Assembly (NCBI RefSeq): GCF_011808225.1
Contig: NZ_SOYS01000015.1
Span: 1 to 47,542 of the forward strand
Direction: 5' to 3'
Length of the DNA: 47,542 nucleotides
Source: Cedecea colo
GTDB lineage: Bacteria > Pseudomonadota > Gammaproteobacteria > Enterobacterales > Enterobacteriaceae
Each line of letters begins with the position of its first letter. The stretch's first letter is position 1. The notes below the pieces were generated by a model. That model had not been told where the DNA came from, ran no database searches, and was given only the letters and a program-made list of their open reading frames with translations. Positions 25,317-33,166 of the stretch are shown here, piece by piece. A program made the position numbers and the translations under genes.

Positions 25317-26360
25317 TCAAAAGATAATTTGAACTTTGGCCGCCAGGTTTTTATTGCCAGCCGTTTCGAGAGCATGAACGATATCCTGCTGCGGGAATTC
25401 TGCCGACAGAAGAGGAAGAGGGTTAACCCGGCCATTTTCCAGCCAGCGAACTGCCGTCTCAAACTCGTTAATGAAGCGGAAAGAACCCGCCAGTTCAATT
25501 TCTTTTACCAGCAGCAGACCTAATGGAAATGCTAAATGAGTCACTCCCATCCCGAGTTGAATGATACGTCCTTTTGGACGCGTGAAACCAACCAGCGAGG
25601 CCGTTGCTGCCGGTGCGCCTGATGCTTCAAAACAAACATCAAAATATCCCCCATTTTCCTGCCATTGCCCGGTCGTGGCTGTATCCATAGGGTCAATGGC
25701 GTGTGCAGCGCCCATCTGAGATGCAAGACTTCTGCAACGTTCGCTTATATCCGTCGCAAAGATTTCAGCAGCACCTGAAGCCAGCGCCGCGGCAACCACC
25801 AGGCAACCAATTGGGCCTGCGCCGGTCACCAGCACTTTTTTACCGGTCAGATCACCCGCCTGATTTATGGCATGAATGGCTACCGCCAGAGGTTCGGCAA
25901 AAGCGATGATTTTTGCCTCGGCCTCAGCGGAATAGGGTATACATTGGTGGGAATTTACCGCGACAAAGTCTGCAAAACCCCCATTAACGTGAGGAAAAAA
26001 CTGCGCGCTACCCATGAATCGCATATTAAGACACAGGTTTTGCTTCCCTTCCTGACATAGCTCGCAGTGATTGCAGGGCTGAGAAGGATTAATCGCCACG
26101 CTTTGCCCGACTTTTAGCGGACCTCCTGACGGCGCTTCCATTACCCGGCCAACAAATTCATGACCGATAATCATCGGCTGTTTTAACACCGACATACCGG
26201 CACGTCCGTGCTGATAATAGTGAATGTCGGAGCCGCAGATCCCTCCGCGGTCAACCTTCACCAGGACCTGCTCGTCGCTATACTCCAGGCTCCTGGGTTC
26301 GTTATAAACATGATGTGCGGCGCTGACGACGCTGGCGGTAATTTGTTTTGTCTTTTTCAT
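25317..26360 (-). CDS. Zinc-dependent alcohol dehydrogenase, L-idonate 5-dehydrogenase (IdnD/RspB) type
   Basis: This 347-residue medium-chain dehydrogenase would oxidise the C5 hydroxyl of L-idonate or L-gulonate to a 5-keto acid. Catalytic zinc ligands are in GGICGSDIHYY and IIGHEFVGRV. The structural zinc loop CNHCELCQEGKQNLC has all four Cys. The cofactor site is VLVTGAGPIGCLVVAAAL with the acidic ATDISERC. ATG 26360 has GGGAG eight nt upstream and starts 15 nt after the MFS stop, so it is the last gene of the SDR-MFS-dehydrogenase operon. Together with the ManD/RspA-family gene across the GntR regulator it recalls the E. coli rspA-rspB pair. Whether the substrate is idonate or gulonate cannot be decided from sequence. 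Confidence 0.88.
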   Translation of the reverse strand: MKKTKQITASVVSAAHHVYNEPRSLEYSDEQVLVKVDRGGICGSDIHYYQHGRAGMSVLKQPMIIGHEFVGRVMEAPSGGPLKVGQSVAINPSQPCNHCELCQEGKQNLCLNMRFMGSAQFFPHVNGGFADFVAVNSHQCIPYSAEAEAKIIAFAEPLAVAIHAINQAGDLTGKKVLVTGAGPIGCLVVAAALASGAAEIFATDISERCRSLASQMGAAHAIDPMDTATTGQWQENGGYFDVCFEASGAPAATASLVGFTRPKGRIIQLGMGVTHLAFPLGLLLVKEIELAGSFRFINEFETAVRWLENGRVNPLPLLSAEFPQQDIVHALETAGNKNLAAKVQIIF

Positions 26361-26375
26361 CCGTGGCTCCCGGGC

Positions 26376-27743
26376 TTAATGAGAAGACTCGCAGATTTCT
26401 TTCCGGGCACTTTCCTGATTCGATTTGGAATGAGGAAGCGTAATAACTTCTATTTTGTCTACCAGGAAAAGGTAAGCCAGGAAACCAAGCAGCGCCACGG
26501 CGGCGATATACCACATCGCGTACTGGAAGTTGTCGGTTTTTTGCAAAATAACGCCAATGACAATCGGGCTGATAATACCTGAGAGATTGCCAAAGATATT
26601 GAGCATTCCCCCAACGGTACCGATTAAATGGCGGGGAATAACGTCGCTGCATACTACCCAGCCCAGATTTGAAAAGGCGTTGGCGAAGAAAGCGATAGAA
26701 AGTATGGCAATGGCGATAGTCGGGCTATGCTGGAAGAAATTCACCAGCGCAATCGACGTTGTAACCAGCAACCCCGACATCACCGGCAATTTACGGGCGA
26801 AGGTTCTTGAATGCCCTTTCTTGAGTAACATATCGCTCAGCGTACCGCCGCAGAGCACTCCCGCCATCGCCATAAGATACGGGAACATGGCGCCGATACC
26901 CGCTTTGGCAATTGACAGGCCCAGACCTTTTTCCAGATAGACGATAAACCACGTAAGGAAAAAGTAGAGGGTGGAAGACGCGGCAAATTGTGCAATAAAC
27001 AAACCCCACACGGTGCGTTGTTTGAGAATATGTCGCACATCCATCCAGTTGACCGTGGTGCTGTTTCCCTGCTGACTGGCCGAGCCGTAGCCGCCGCCTT
27101 CACGTATATAGCGCAGCTCGGCTTCGTTAGTCCTTTTACTGTGTTGCGGATCGCGGTAAACGATAAGCCAGTAAATACCAAATACAATACCCACCGCGCC
27201 AGAAATGTAGAATGACATTTCCCAGCCCCAGGTAGCGACAATAAAAGAGAGAACGGGTGTTAATACCGCCAGACCAATGTACTGGGCGCTGGCGTAAAAT
27301 GCGGTCGCGCGGGCACGTTCATGATCGGGGAACCAGTTGGCGATAATTTTTGTGTTTGACGGGAAAGAGGGCGCCTCAGCGATACCTATCAGCGCACGGC
27401 AAACCAGCAGCATCATAAACGAGGCGGTTAGGGTGGTGAACATATGATGCGAAGCGAAACCCATGATAAAGGTGAATACGCTCCAGAGTACAATCGCGCT
27501 GCCGTAAAGCACCCGCGAACCCACCCGATCCAGGATGTAACCAACCGGAATCTGGCTCAGGGCATAAGCCCAGGTAAACATCGAAAACAGCAGACCCAGT
27601 TGAGTAGGAGAAAGTTCGAATTGTCCCTGAATATGGGAACCGGCAACGGATAAGTTAGCGCGATCCATATAGTTAATCGCGGTGACGATAAAGAGCATCA
27701 TCAGGATTAACATTCGTGAGCGCGTAGGCTTCATTGTTGTCAT
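26376..27743 (-). CDS. MFS transporter, ACS family (sugar-acid uptake)
   Basis: This 455-residue, 12-helix inner-membrane symporter resembles GudP/RhmT-type transporters for hexonates and aldarates. It shows INYMDRANLSVAGSHI in helix 1, VGYILDRVGSRVL between helices 2 and 3, ALIGIAEAPSFPSNTKI in helix 4 and ANWFPDHERARATAF. The ATG at 27743 has AGAGG nine nt upstream; that ribosome site lies within the imperfect inverted repeat at 27750-27769 (CTGAT/ATCAG core), which could limit translation. It sits between an IdnO-like reductase and an IdnD-like dehydrogenase, so it most likely imports the hexonate they use. Confidence 0.9.
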   Translation of the reverse strand: MTTMKPTRSRMLILMMLFIVTAINYMDRANLSVAGSHIQGQFELSPTQLGLLFSMFTWAYALSQIPVGYILDRVGSRVLYGSAIVLWSVFTFIMGFASHHMFTTLTASFMMLLVCRALIGIAEAPSFPSNTKIIANWFPDHERARATAFYASAQYIGLAVLTPVLSFIVATWGWEMSFYISGAVGIVFGIYWLIVYRDPQHSKRTNEAELRYIREGGGYGSASQQGNSTTVNWMDVRHILKQRTVWGLFIAQFAASSTLYFFLTWFIVYLEKGLGLSIAKAGIGAMFPYLMAMAGVLCGGTLSDMLLKKGHSRTFARKLPVMSGLLVTTSIALVNFFQHSPTIAIAILSIAFFANAFSNLGWVVCSDVIPRHLIGTVGGMLNIFGNLSGIISPIVIGVILQKTDNFQYAMWYIAAVALLGFLAYLFLVDKIEVITLPHSKSNQESARKEICESSH

Positions 27744-27822
27744 GCTACTAACCTCTGATTTATCAGGTTATTGAAAGGAGAGGCCGCTATCTTTTTGTCC
27801 TGCTGACGGCCTGAACGTATTG

Positions 27823-28590
27823 TTAAAGAGTGGCGAGCCACCCGCCATCAACATAAATAATCTGGCCGTTGACATAGTTTGATGCCGACGAGGAGAGATA
27901 AACGGCAGTGCCGATTAACTCTTCCGGCGCCCCCCAGCGCCCTGATGGCGTGCTGTTGCGTACCCATCGATCGAATTCGGCATCATCGACCAGCGCCTGG
28001 TTCATATCGGTCAGGATATAGCCGGGACCAATGGCGTTCGACTGGATGTTGTGCTGCGCCCATTCCGCGGCCATGGATTTTGTCAGCAACTTGATACCGC
28101 CTTTGGCTGCGGTATAAGGGGCGACGGTAGCGCGTGCGGCCTGGCTGGTAAGCGAACCAATATTAATTATCTTGCCGCCGCTCTGACGGCTAACCATGCG
28201 TCGAGCCGCCGCACGGGCAACCAAAAAAGCGCTGGTCAGATTTATATCCAGAACGTGCTGCCAGTCGCTCAGTTCCAGTTCAAGCATGGGTTTGCGAAAC
28301 TGGATACCGGCATTGTTGATCACGATATCAACGTGCACGTTTTCTGCATCAAGCTGAGCAAATACGGCTTCCACCGCAGCTTCATCGGCAACGTTAAACA
28401 GAAATCCTCGAACGTTAACCCCCTGACTTTCAAGCGCTTTGAGGGCGGTTTTAAGATGTGTTTCCTGAGTCCCATTAATAATTACCGATGCGCCCGCCGC
28501 AGCCAGACCCTGAGCATAGGCAAATCCCAGACCGCGCGTAGAGCCGGTAATCAAGGCCGTTTTTCCGTGAAGAGAAAAAAGGAAGGACAT
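27823..28590 (-). CDS. SDR oxidoreductase, gluconate 5-dehydrogenase (IdnO) type
   Basis: This 255-residue classical SDR would reduce 5-keto-gluconate to gluconate, or a similar keto-acid, with NAD(P)H. It shows LITGSTRGLGFAYA (cofactor), NNAGIQFRKP, the catalytic Ser in IINIGSLTSQAA, YTAAKGG (Tyr, Lys) and the C-terminal GQIIYVDGGW. It is the first gene of the leftward three-gene operon, 79 nt before the MFS gene. With the IdnD-type enzyme it would convert L-idonate to 5-keto-gluconate and then to D-gluconate. The pairing is the main reason for the assignment; other hexonate pairs are possible. Confidence 0.87.
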   Translation of the reverse strand: MSFLFSLHGKTALITGSTRGLGFAYAQGLAAAGASVIINGTQETHLKTALKALESQGVNVRGFLFNVADEAAVEAVFAQLDAENVHVDIVINNAGIQFRKPMLELELSDWQHVLDINLTSAFLVARAAARRMVSRQSGGKIINIGSLTSQAARATVAPYTAAKGGIKLLTKSMAAEWAQHNIQSNAIGPGYILTDMNQALVDDAEFDRWVRNSTPSGRWGAPEELIGTAVYLSSSASNYVNGQIIYVDGGWLATL

Positions 28591-28837
28591 AAAGAGCTCC
28601 TGGATTATTCATGTAAGATGACTAACAAGTTGTGAGATAAAGATCTACTTGAGGAAGCTGAAAGGCGCAATGAGAAGATAAAAAAAATGTCGGGCAGTTC
28701 ACAGATTGATGAAGGTGATATTTGTACTTTCATCCTAACGTCATGAAAAATAACAAAATATGTAGCTTATGGCAACGTGCTTCACGTTATAAAAAATTAA
28801 TCAGGAAGGTCTTGCAGTTCGGGATGCAGCAATGGTA

Positions 28838-28856
28838 CAACTTGTAGGACAGGTTG
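28838..28856. promoter_or_regulatory. Probable GntR/FadR operator upstream of the regulator
   Basis: This 19-nt near-palindrome, CAACTTGTAGGACAGGTTG, has halves CAAC-N-TGT and ACA-N-GTTG around AGG. Its central 13 nt (AACTTGTAGGACA) recur at 29695-29707 in front of the dehydratase gene. It lies in the 358-nt region between the divergent SDR operon and the regulator; the rest of that region holds no gene that I can see. Confidence 0.6.
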
Positions 28857-28948
28857 CCGGGCGCCACGCGGATAATTTAATTGTTGCTGAATAAACCGCG
28901 CTGGAAACGCTATGATAGTGTCGGATCTGTTGATGAATGAGGAATCCC

Positions 28949-29656
28949 GTGACTCTGGAAAGCGTACAAAAGCATAATGTGGTGAATGTTATTTACCAAC
29001 AGATGAAAAAGAATATTCAGGACGGCGTCTGGGAGCCGGGCTGTAAACTTCCCTCTGAAGCGGAGCTGGTGGCGACGTTTAGCGTCAGCAGAGTCAGCGT
29101 ACGTAGCGCGGTACAGAAATTGCGCGATCTTGGCGTGGTGGTGACTCATCAGGGGAAGGGAACATATGTTACCCGGGACGTGGCAAGATTTGGGGAGTTC
29201 AGCGATAACCAGCCCGTTCTGCATCTTTCGCAGGAAGAGTTTGAGGATATGCGTGTCTTCCGCCAGACCGTGGAATTTCGTTGTATGGCGCTGGCCGTTG
29301 AGAAAGCAACTGATGCGGATATCTCTCGTTTAGAACAGGCGCTGAACCGCATGCTGGTTACAAAAGACGATTATAAAAAATATTCCCAGGCTGACTATGA
29401 TTTCCATCTTGCGATTGTCAAAGCCTCTCACAACAAAGTCTTTATCCACGTCATGGAGTCGCTGAAAAATATCTATATCCACTATCTCCAGGAGCTGAAC
29501 CGGGTTCTCGGCGTTACTCTGGAGAGCGTTGAGGCGCATATCAAAGTTTATATGGCGCTTAAAAATCGCGATGCGGCAACCGCCAGTGAGACGCTCAATA
29601 AAGCTATGGCCCATAACGTTGACGTAATCGAAGAGTCCAGACTGCTGGATAAATAA
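28949..29656 (+). CDS. GntR-family (FadR/FCD subfamily) transcriptional regulator
   Basis: This 235-residue regulator has an N-terminal winged HTH (KLPSEAELVATFSVSRVSVR, LGVVVTHQGKGTYVTRD, about residues 25-80) and a C-terminal all-helical FCD domain. Metal/effector residues are visible in QADYDFHLAIVKASHNK and VEAHIKVYMAL. I prefer the GTG at 28949, because GAGGA lies 6 nt upstream; the in-frame ATG at 28937 has no ribosome site and would add only four residues. It stands between the divergent hexonate operon and the ManD-type gene, and a shared motif at 28838 and 29694 suggests it controls itself, the dehydratase and perhaps the SDR operon. Confidence 0.9.
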   Translation: MTLESVQKHNVVNVIYQQMKKNIQDGVWEPGCKLPSEAELVATFSVSRVSVRSAVQKLRDLGVVVTHQGKGTYVTRDVARFGEFSDNQPVLHLSQEEFEDMRVFRQTVEFRCMALAVEKATDADISRLEQALNRMLVTKDDYKKYSQADYDFHLAIVKASHNKVFIHVMESLKNIYIHYLQELNRVLGVTLESVEAHIKVYMALKNRDAATASETLNKAMAHNVDVIEESRLLDK

Positions 29657-29661
29657 TTCAT

Positions 29662-29685
29662 AAAGCCTCTGCCGCGAGGCTTTTT
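29662..29685 (+). terminator. Terminator after the GntR-type gene
   Basis: AAAGCCTC (29662-29669) and GAGGCTTT (29676-29683) form a perfect 8-bp stem with a 6-nt loop followed by Ts. It lies 5 nt after the stop, so the dehydratase gene downstream needs its own promoter. Confidence 0.82.
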
Positions 29686-29693
29686 AATCATCC

Positions 29694-29712
29694 TAACTTG
29701 TAGGACATCATA
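29694..29712. promoter_or_regulatory. Second copy of the GntR/FadR motif, upstream of the dehydratase gene
   Basis: TAACTTGTAGGACATCATA shares 13 consecutive bases (AACTTGTAGGACA) with the palindrome at 28838. It lies 28 nt before the dehydratase ATG, where it would overlap the promoter or the start of the transcript. Confidence 0.5.
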
Positions 29713-29740
29713 CATATTAGTGGTAAAACCGGAGGTCCTG

Positions 29741-30994
29741 ATGGAAACCCTGAAAATTACGGACGTTAAGACGATCCTTACCGCCCCTGGCGGAATTGAT
29801 TTAGTAGTAGTAAAAGTTGAAACCAACCAGCCGGGTCTTTACGGTCTGGGCTGTGCAACCTTTACCCAGCGGATTTTCGCCGTTGAGGCGGCGATAGAAA
29901 ATTACATGAAGCCTTTCCTGTTGGGTAAAGATCCGCTGCGAACCGAGGATATCTGGCAATCGGCGGCGGTCAGTGGTTACTGGCGCAATGGTCCGGTTAT
30001 GAATAATGCCTTATCTGGTGTGGATATGGCGTTGTGGGACATTAAAGGAAAGGTCGCCGGACTGCCGGTTTATCAACTGCTGGGTGGAAAGTGTCGGGAT
30101 GGCATTCCGCTGTATCGACACTGTGACGGAGCTGATGAAGTTGAAGTTGAAGACAACATTCGTGCCCGTATGGAGGAAGGATATCAGTATGTGCGTTGCC
30201 AGATGGGAATGTATGGCGGAGCGGGTACTGAGGATCTGAAGCTGATCGCCGGAAAGCTGGCAAAAGCACGTAATATTCAGCCCAAATTTTCACCACGGAC
30301 AAAGACACCGGGTATTTATTTTGATCCGGATGCATACGCCCGGGCGGTGCCCCGCTTATTTGAGCATTTACGTAATAAGCTGGGCTTTGGCGTCGAATTT
30401 ATCCATGACGTTCATGAAAGAACTACCCCGGTCGCTGCAGTACAAATGGCGAAAAACCTTGAACCTTATCAGCTCTTCTTCCTTGAAGATCCGGTCGCGC
30501 CGGAGAATATCGACTGGCTGAAAATGCTACGTCAGCAGTCAGCCACGCCGGTGGCTATGGGGGAACTCTTTGTTAATATTAACGAATGGAAACCGCTGAT
30601 TGATAACAAATTGATTGATTATATCCGTTGTCATATCAGCACCATCGGCGGTATCACGCCGGCGAAAAAACTGGCCACCTACAGTGAGCTTAACGGTGTC
30701 AGAACTGCCTGGCATGGTCCCGGTGATATTTCACCCGTGGGCGTCTGTGCCAATATGCACCTTGATATGAGCTCGCCAAATCTGGGTATCCAGGAATACA
30801 CGCCGATGAACGATGCGCTGTATGAGGTGTTCCCGGGCTGTCCTGAAATTGATAAAGGCTATGCCTATATCAATGACAAACCAGGATTGGGGATTGATAT
30901 AGATGAACAGCTGGCGGCTAAATATCCCTGTGAAGGCGGCATCCCTTCATGGACGATGACCCGCACCCCTGATGGTACGGCATCACGTCCATAA
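29741..30994 (+). CDS. D-mannonate/D-gluconate dehydratase family enzyme (ManD/RspA)
   Basis: This 417-residue member of the enolase superfamily would dehydrate a hexonate to 2-keto-3-deoxy-gluconate. Features: RCQMGMYGG (loop with catalytic Arg), FIHDVHERTTP (metal Asp and catalytic His), FFLEDPVAPENIDW (metal Glu), VAMGELFVNINEW (metal Glu) and TAWHGPGDISPVG (catalytic His). ATG 29741 follows GGAGG at 5 nt; the 21-nt in-frame extension upstream has no ribosome site. From memory, a close protein in S. Enteritidis was described as a low-efficiency mannonate/gluconate dehydratase beside an idonate-type dehydrogenase. That would fit this cluster, but I could not check it. Gluconate made by the IdnD/IdnO pair is the simplest substrate. 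Confidence 0.9.
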   Translation: METLKITDVKTILTAPGGIDLVVVKVETNQPGLYGLGCATFTQRIFAVEAAIENYMKPFLLGKDPLRTEDIWQSAAVSGYWRNGPVMNNALSGVDMALWDIKGKVAGLPVYQLLGGKCRDGIPLYRHCDGADEVEVEDNIRARMEEGYQYVRCQMGMYGGAGTEDLKLIAGKLAKARNIQPKFSPRTKTPGIYFDPDAYARAVPRLFEHLRNKLGFGVEFIHDVHERTTPVAAVQMAKNLEPYQLFFLEDPVAPENIDWLKMLRQQSATPVAMGELFVNINEWKPLIDNKLIDYIRCHISTIGGITPAKKLATYSELNGVRTAWHGPGDISPVGVCANMHLDMSSPNLGIQEYTPMNDALYEVFPGCPEIDKGYAYINDKPGLGIDIDEQLAAKYPCEGGIPSWTMTRTPDGTASRP

Positions 30995-31022
30995 TGCCTG
31001 GAAGGGGCTCAGCTATATGTTT

Positions 31023-31052
31023 AAACCGGGGACGACTTAGTTTCCGGTTTTT
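31023..31052 (+). terminator. Possible terminator after the dehydratase gene
   Basis: AAACCGG (31023-31029) and CCGGTTT (31044-31050) form a 7-bp stem with a 14-nt loop followed by TT. It lies 28 nt after the stop; the long loop makes it a moderate call. Confidence 0.5.
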
Positions 31053-31156
31053 AATCAACACCCGTTTAGTTCCATGTATTTGTTGAGAACCCCTGGGGCT
31101 GGCTGACATAATCCAGTAACTGTTCTGGCTGCTGGTCAGGTCAACAGATAATGCTG

Positions 31157-31370
31157 TCACGCATAAATATATGACGCAACATACCCTTTACGGCTGATAT
31201 TACAATGCATTAAACGCAGCGCCCGATTGATCGTCTTTCCACTCGTCGGCTTATACGGATTATGGTCGCCGGGAAAGACTACATCCAGATTACCGTAGAT
31301 CTCCTTTATCTATTTCAGAATGGCAATAGCCCGGCGGGATCTCGGCACGATATGCGGAGTACGCAACACC
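31157..31370 (-). pseudogene. Remnant of a P4-type phage/island integrase
   Basis: The minus strand from 31370 reads RTPHIVPRSRRAIAILK, then a TAG stop, then IKEIYGN, VVFPGDHNPYKPTSGKTINR and ALRLMHCNIS in the same frame, ending at TGA 31157-31159. This is the characteristic order of P4-type tyrosine recombinases, whose usual sequence is close to PHIVPLSRQALAIL and VFPGDHNPYKPMS. The catalytic HGFR and Tyr region is missing and one stop is internal, so the gene is dead. Nothing upstream on the minus strand looks like the rest of the integrase. The remaining gap 30995-31761 holds no other gene I can support. Confidence 0.7.
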
Positions 31371-31645
31371 TTCCAGAATGGATTACAAATAAAAACTTGC
31401 TATACATCGTTCCCACTATTTTATTGTCTTAGCTCAAGTCACCTTTATATTTTTCTGGCAAAACATCAAACCACCTCGCATGCGTTTATTTTTGAAACGT
31501 CAATTACTGCTAATTTGAGTGCGGTGTTAGTCATAACTCGATGATAGTAAAAATTATATTCTGCATGCTGCGCAAGCAGAAGGTACATTATTGCGTTAGT
31601 GGCTTGAGATTATTAAATAATCCAGGCAACCTCATGAATGTAATG

Positions 31646-31690
31646 GTAACAAAAATCCCGTTATCATCAGCTATGATTACGGGATTTTTA
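31646..31690. terminator. Bidirectional-type terminator after the lyase gene
   Basis: AAAAATCCCGT (31651-31661) pairs with ACGGGATTTTT (31679-31689), and the stem continues inward with ATCAT/ATGAT after one mismatch. A and T runs flank both sides. It lies about 70 nt beyond the stop of the leftward lyase gene. Confidence 0.82.
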
Positions 31691-31761
31691 TTATGTTGAC
31701 AGTAAAAAGAAAAAATTCTTATTAGATAACGGCTATTCAATCGGTCTATCAACCTTCGCTA

Positions 31762-33126
31762 TTATCCTCCGATCAATTTAGCCGCCGCTTGTTTTGCTTT
31801 CTGCGCCATTTCCCGTGCCAGTTCTACGGCCTGCCCGGTATAATTCTCAGGTTTTAACATATTTTCCAATTCGTCGGCAGAGTATAACGCCGCTAACTGG
31901 GTATCTTCCTGTAGGCTTTCCAGGAAACTTTTATTATGTAGAGTTGAATTCATCGCCAGCTCATACATTTTTATATGCGCTTGATCCTTACCAATGGCCT
32001 GGACTAAATTCATCATGACCAGTCCGCTGTTGTCCAGTCCTTGCTTTATCCTAGAATTGGCGCGCATTTTTTCCTGATTAACATGCAGGCAGCGAGTCAG
32101 TTCCTCAGTGCGTAAAACGATCTCTGTCATCAGTTCCAGGGATTCATGCAGGCAATTTTCCAGCAGCATATACGAAGAACTATCCCCTTCATACGGGCGG
32201 CAACACGATGACAGCATCACGGCGGGAAGAGAATAGAGTTTCTGGGAGTTAGCAATAATCCCCTTAGCCAGTTTCGGATTGATTTTATGTGGCAGACTAC
32301 TGCTGCCCACGGTGCCTTCGGTGAATCCTTCGAGCACTTCTCCGATCTCTTCTAAAGAGGTGGAGTACATCTCCTCGGCCATTTTATGGCACACGCTGGC
32401 TAACAGGCACAGCCCCATAACATATTCAACCTTATGCGTGCCGATATTACGTGATGGAACAGTCATTTCGGTCATATCAAGTCGTTCTGCAACCCGGGTC
32501 TGTACCTGACGGCCGAACTGCCCGCAGGCATTGAAAGCGCCAACGGGCCCTCCCATCATTACACTGAAAACCCGAGGCTCAGCCTCCTGTAAACGGGAGA
32601 CTGCCATCAGGAGTTCGTCAATCCATACTGAGACTTTGAAGCCATAGGTAATGGGTTCAGCGTGACGCCCATGAGTACGGCCAGGCATCACCGTCTGGCT
32701 GTGCTGCTCTGCCAATTGAGCCAGATTAGCCAGTATTTCCCCGACCACCAGTAAAAAACGGCTATTTACTTTTTTGGTTACCAGTAATTGTGCAGTCTGC
32801 TGGATATTTTGTGTCGTCACGCCAATATGCACATATTTCCCACTGTCGCCGGGGCATGCTTTAATTAGTTGTTTCAGGAACGGCACGAATCCGTGACCGA
32901 TTTTATCCCGAAGTTTTACCACCTCATCAAGATCGATTTGCTCCAGTTTACAGGTCGCCGCTATCCGATCCGCCGCCTGTTGCGGGATAACGCCAAGCTC
33001 GGCCTGTGCCAGTGCGAGCGCAGCCTCTACATCCAGCCACGCCTGAAATTTAACCTTGTCTGTCAATAACTCACGAATACCACGATCGTCTATTGATTTC
33101 GTTTTTGAATCATACAATGCACTCAT
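31762..33126 (-). CDS. Lyase of the fumarase/adenylosuccinate lyase superfamily (PurB-like)
   Basis: This 454-residue, mostly helical enzyme belongs to the superfamily that splits fumarate from N-substituted aspartates or related acids. The signature loop is GSSSLPHKINPK (near residue 275), with the catalytic Ser in SSSLP. TQNIQQTAQ and MPGRTHGRHAEPITYG carry the conserved His. The ATG at 33126 has AGAGG 6 nt upstream; a TTG two codons earlier is not needed. It follows the PTS gene by 40 nt in the same operon. It is not the housekeeping PurB: the context is a PTS transporter and a PRD-type regulator. It probably acts on a compound that the PTS imports as a phosphate. The substrate is unknown. 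Confidence 0.87.
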   Translation of the reverse strand: MSALYDSKTKSIDDRGIRELLTDKVKFQAWLDVEAALALAQAELGVIPQQAADRIAATCKLEQIDLDEVVKLRDKIGHGFVPFLKQLIKACPGDSGKYVHIGVTTQNIQQTAQLLVTKKVNSRFLLVVGEILANLAQLAEQHSQTVMPGRTHGRHAEPITYGFKVSVWIDELLMAVSRLQEAEPRVFSVMMGGPVGAFNACGQFGRQVQTRVAERLDMTEMTVPSRNIGTHKVEYVMGLCLLASVCHKMAEEMYSTSLEEIGEVLEGFTEGTVGSSSLPHKINPKLAKGIIANSQKLYSLPAVMLSSCCRPYEGDSSSYMLLENCLHESLELMTEIVLRTEELTRCLHVNQEKMRANSRIKQGLDNSGLVMMNLVQAIGKDQAHIKMYELAMNSTLHNKSFLESLQEDTQLAALYSADELENMLKPENYTGQAVELAREMAQKAKQAAAKLIGG

Positions 33127-33166
33127 GACCAACCTCTGGATAGTATTAAGTTTGGATAAGACGGCT

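Noticed and set aside
31646-31690. CRISPR-like or mobile-element repeat
   Set aside because: The inverted repeat is a single hairpin with flanking A and T runs after a gene end, so a terminator explains it. No direct-repeat array is present anywhere in the window.
31000-31760. tRNA gene or attachment site beside the integrase relic
   Set aside because: I looked for cloverleaf-type sequence and a CCA-ended tRNA 3' part and found none. The integrase relic may have lost its site.
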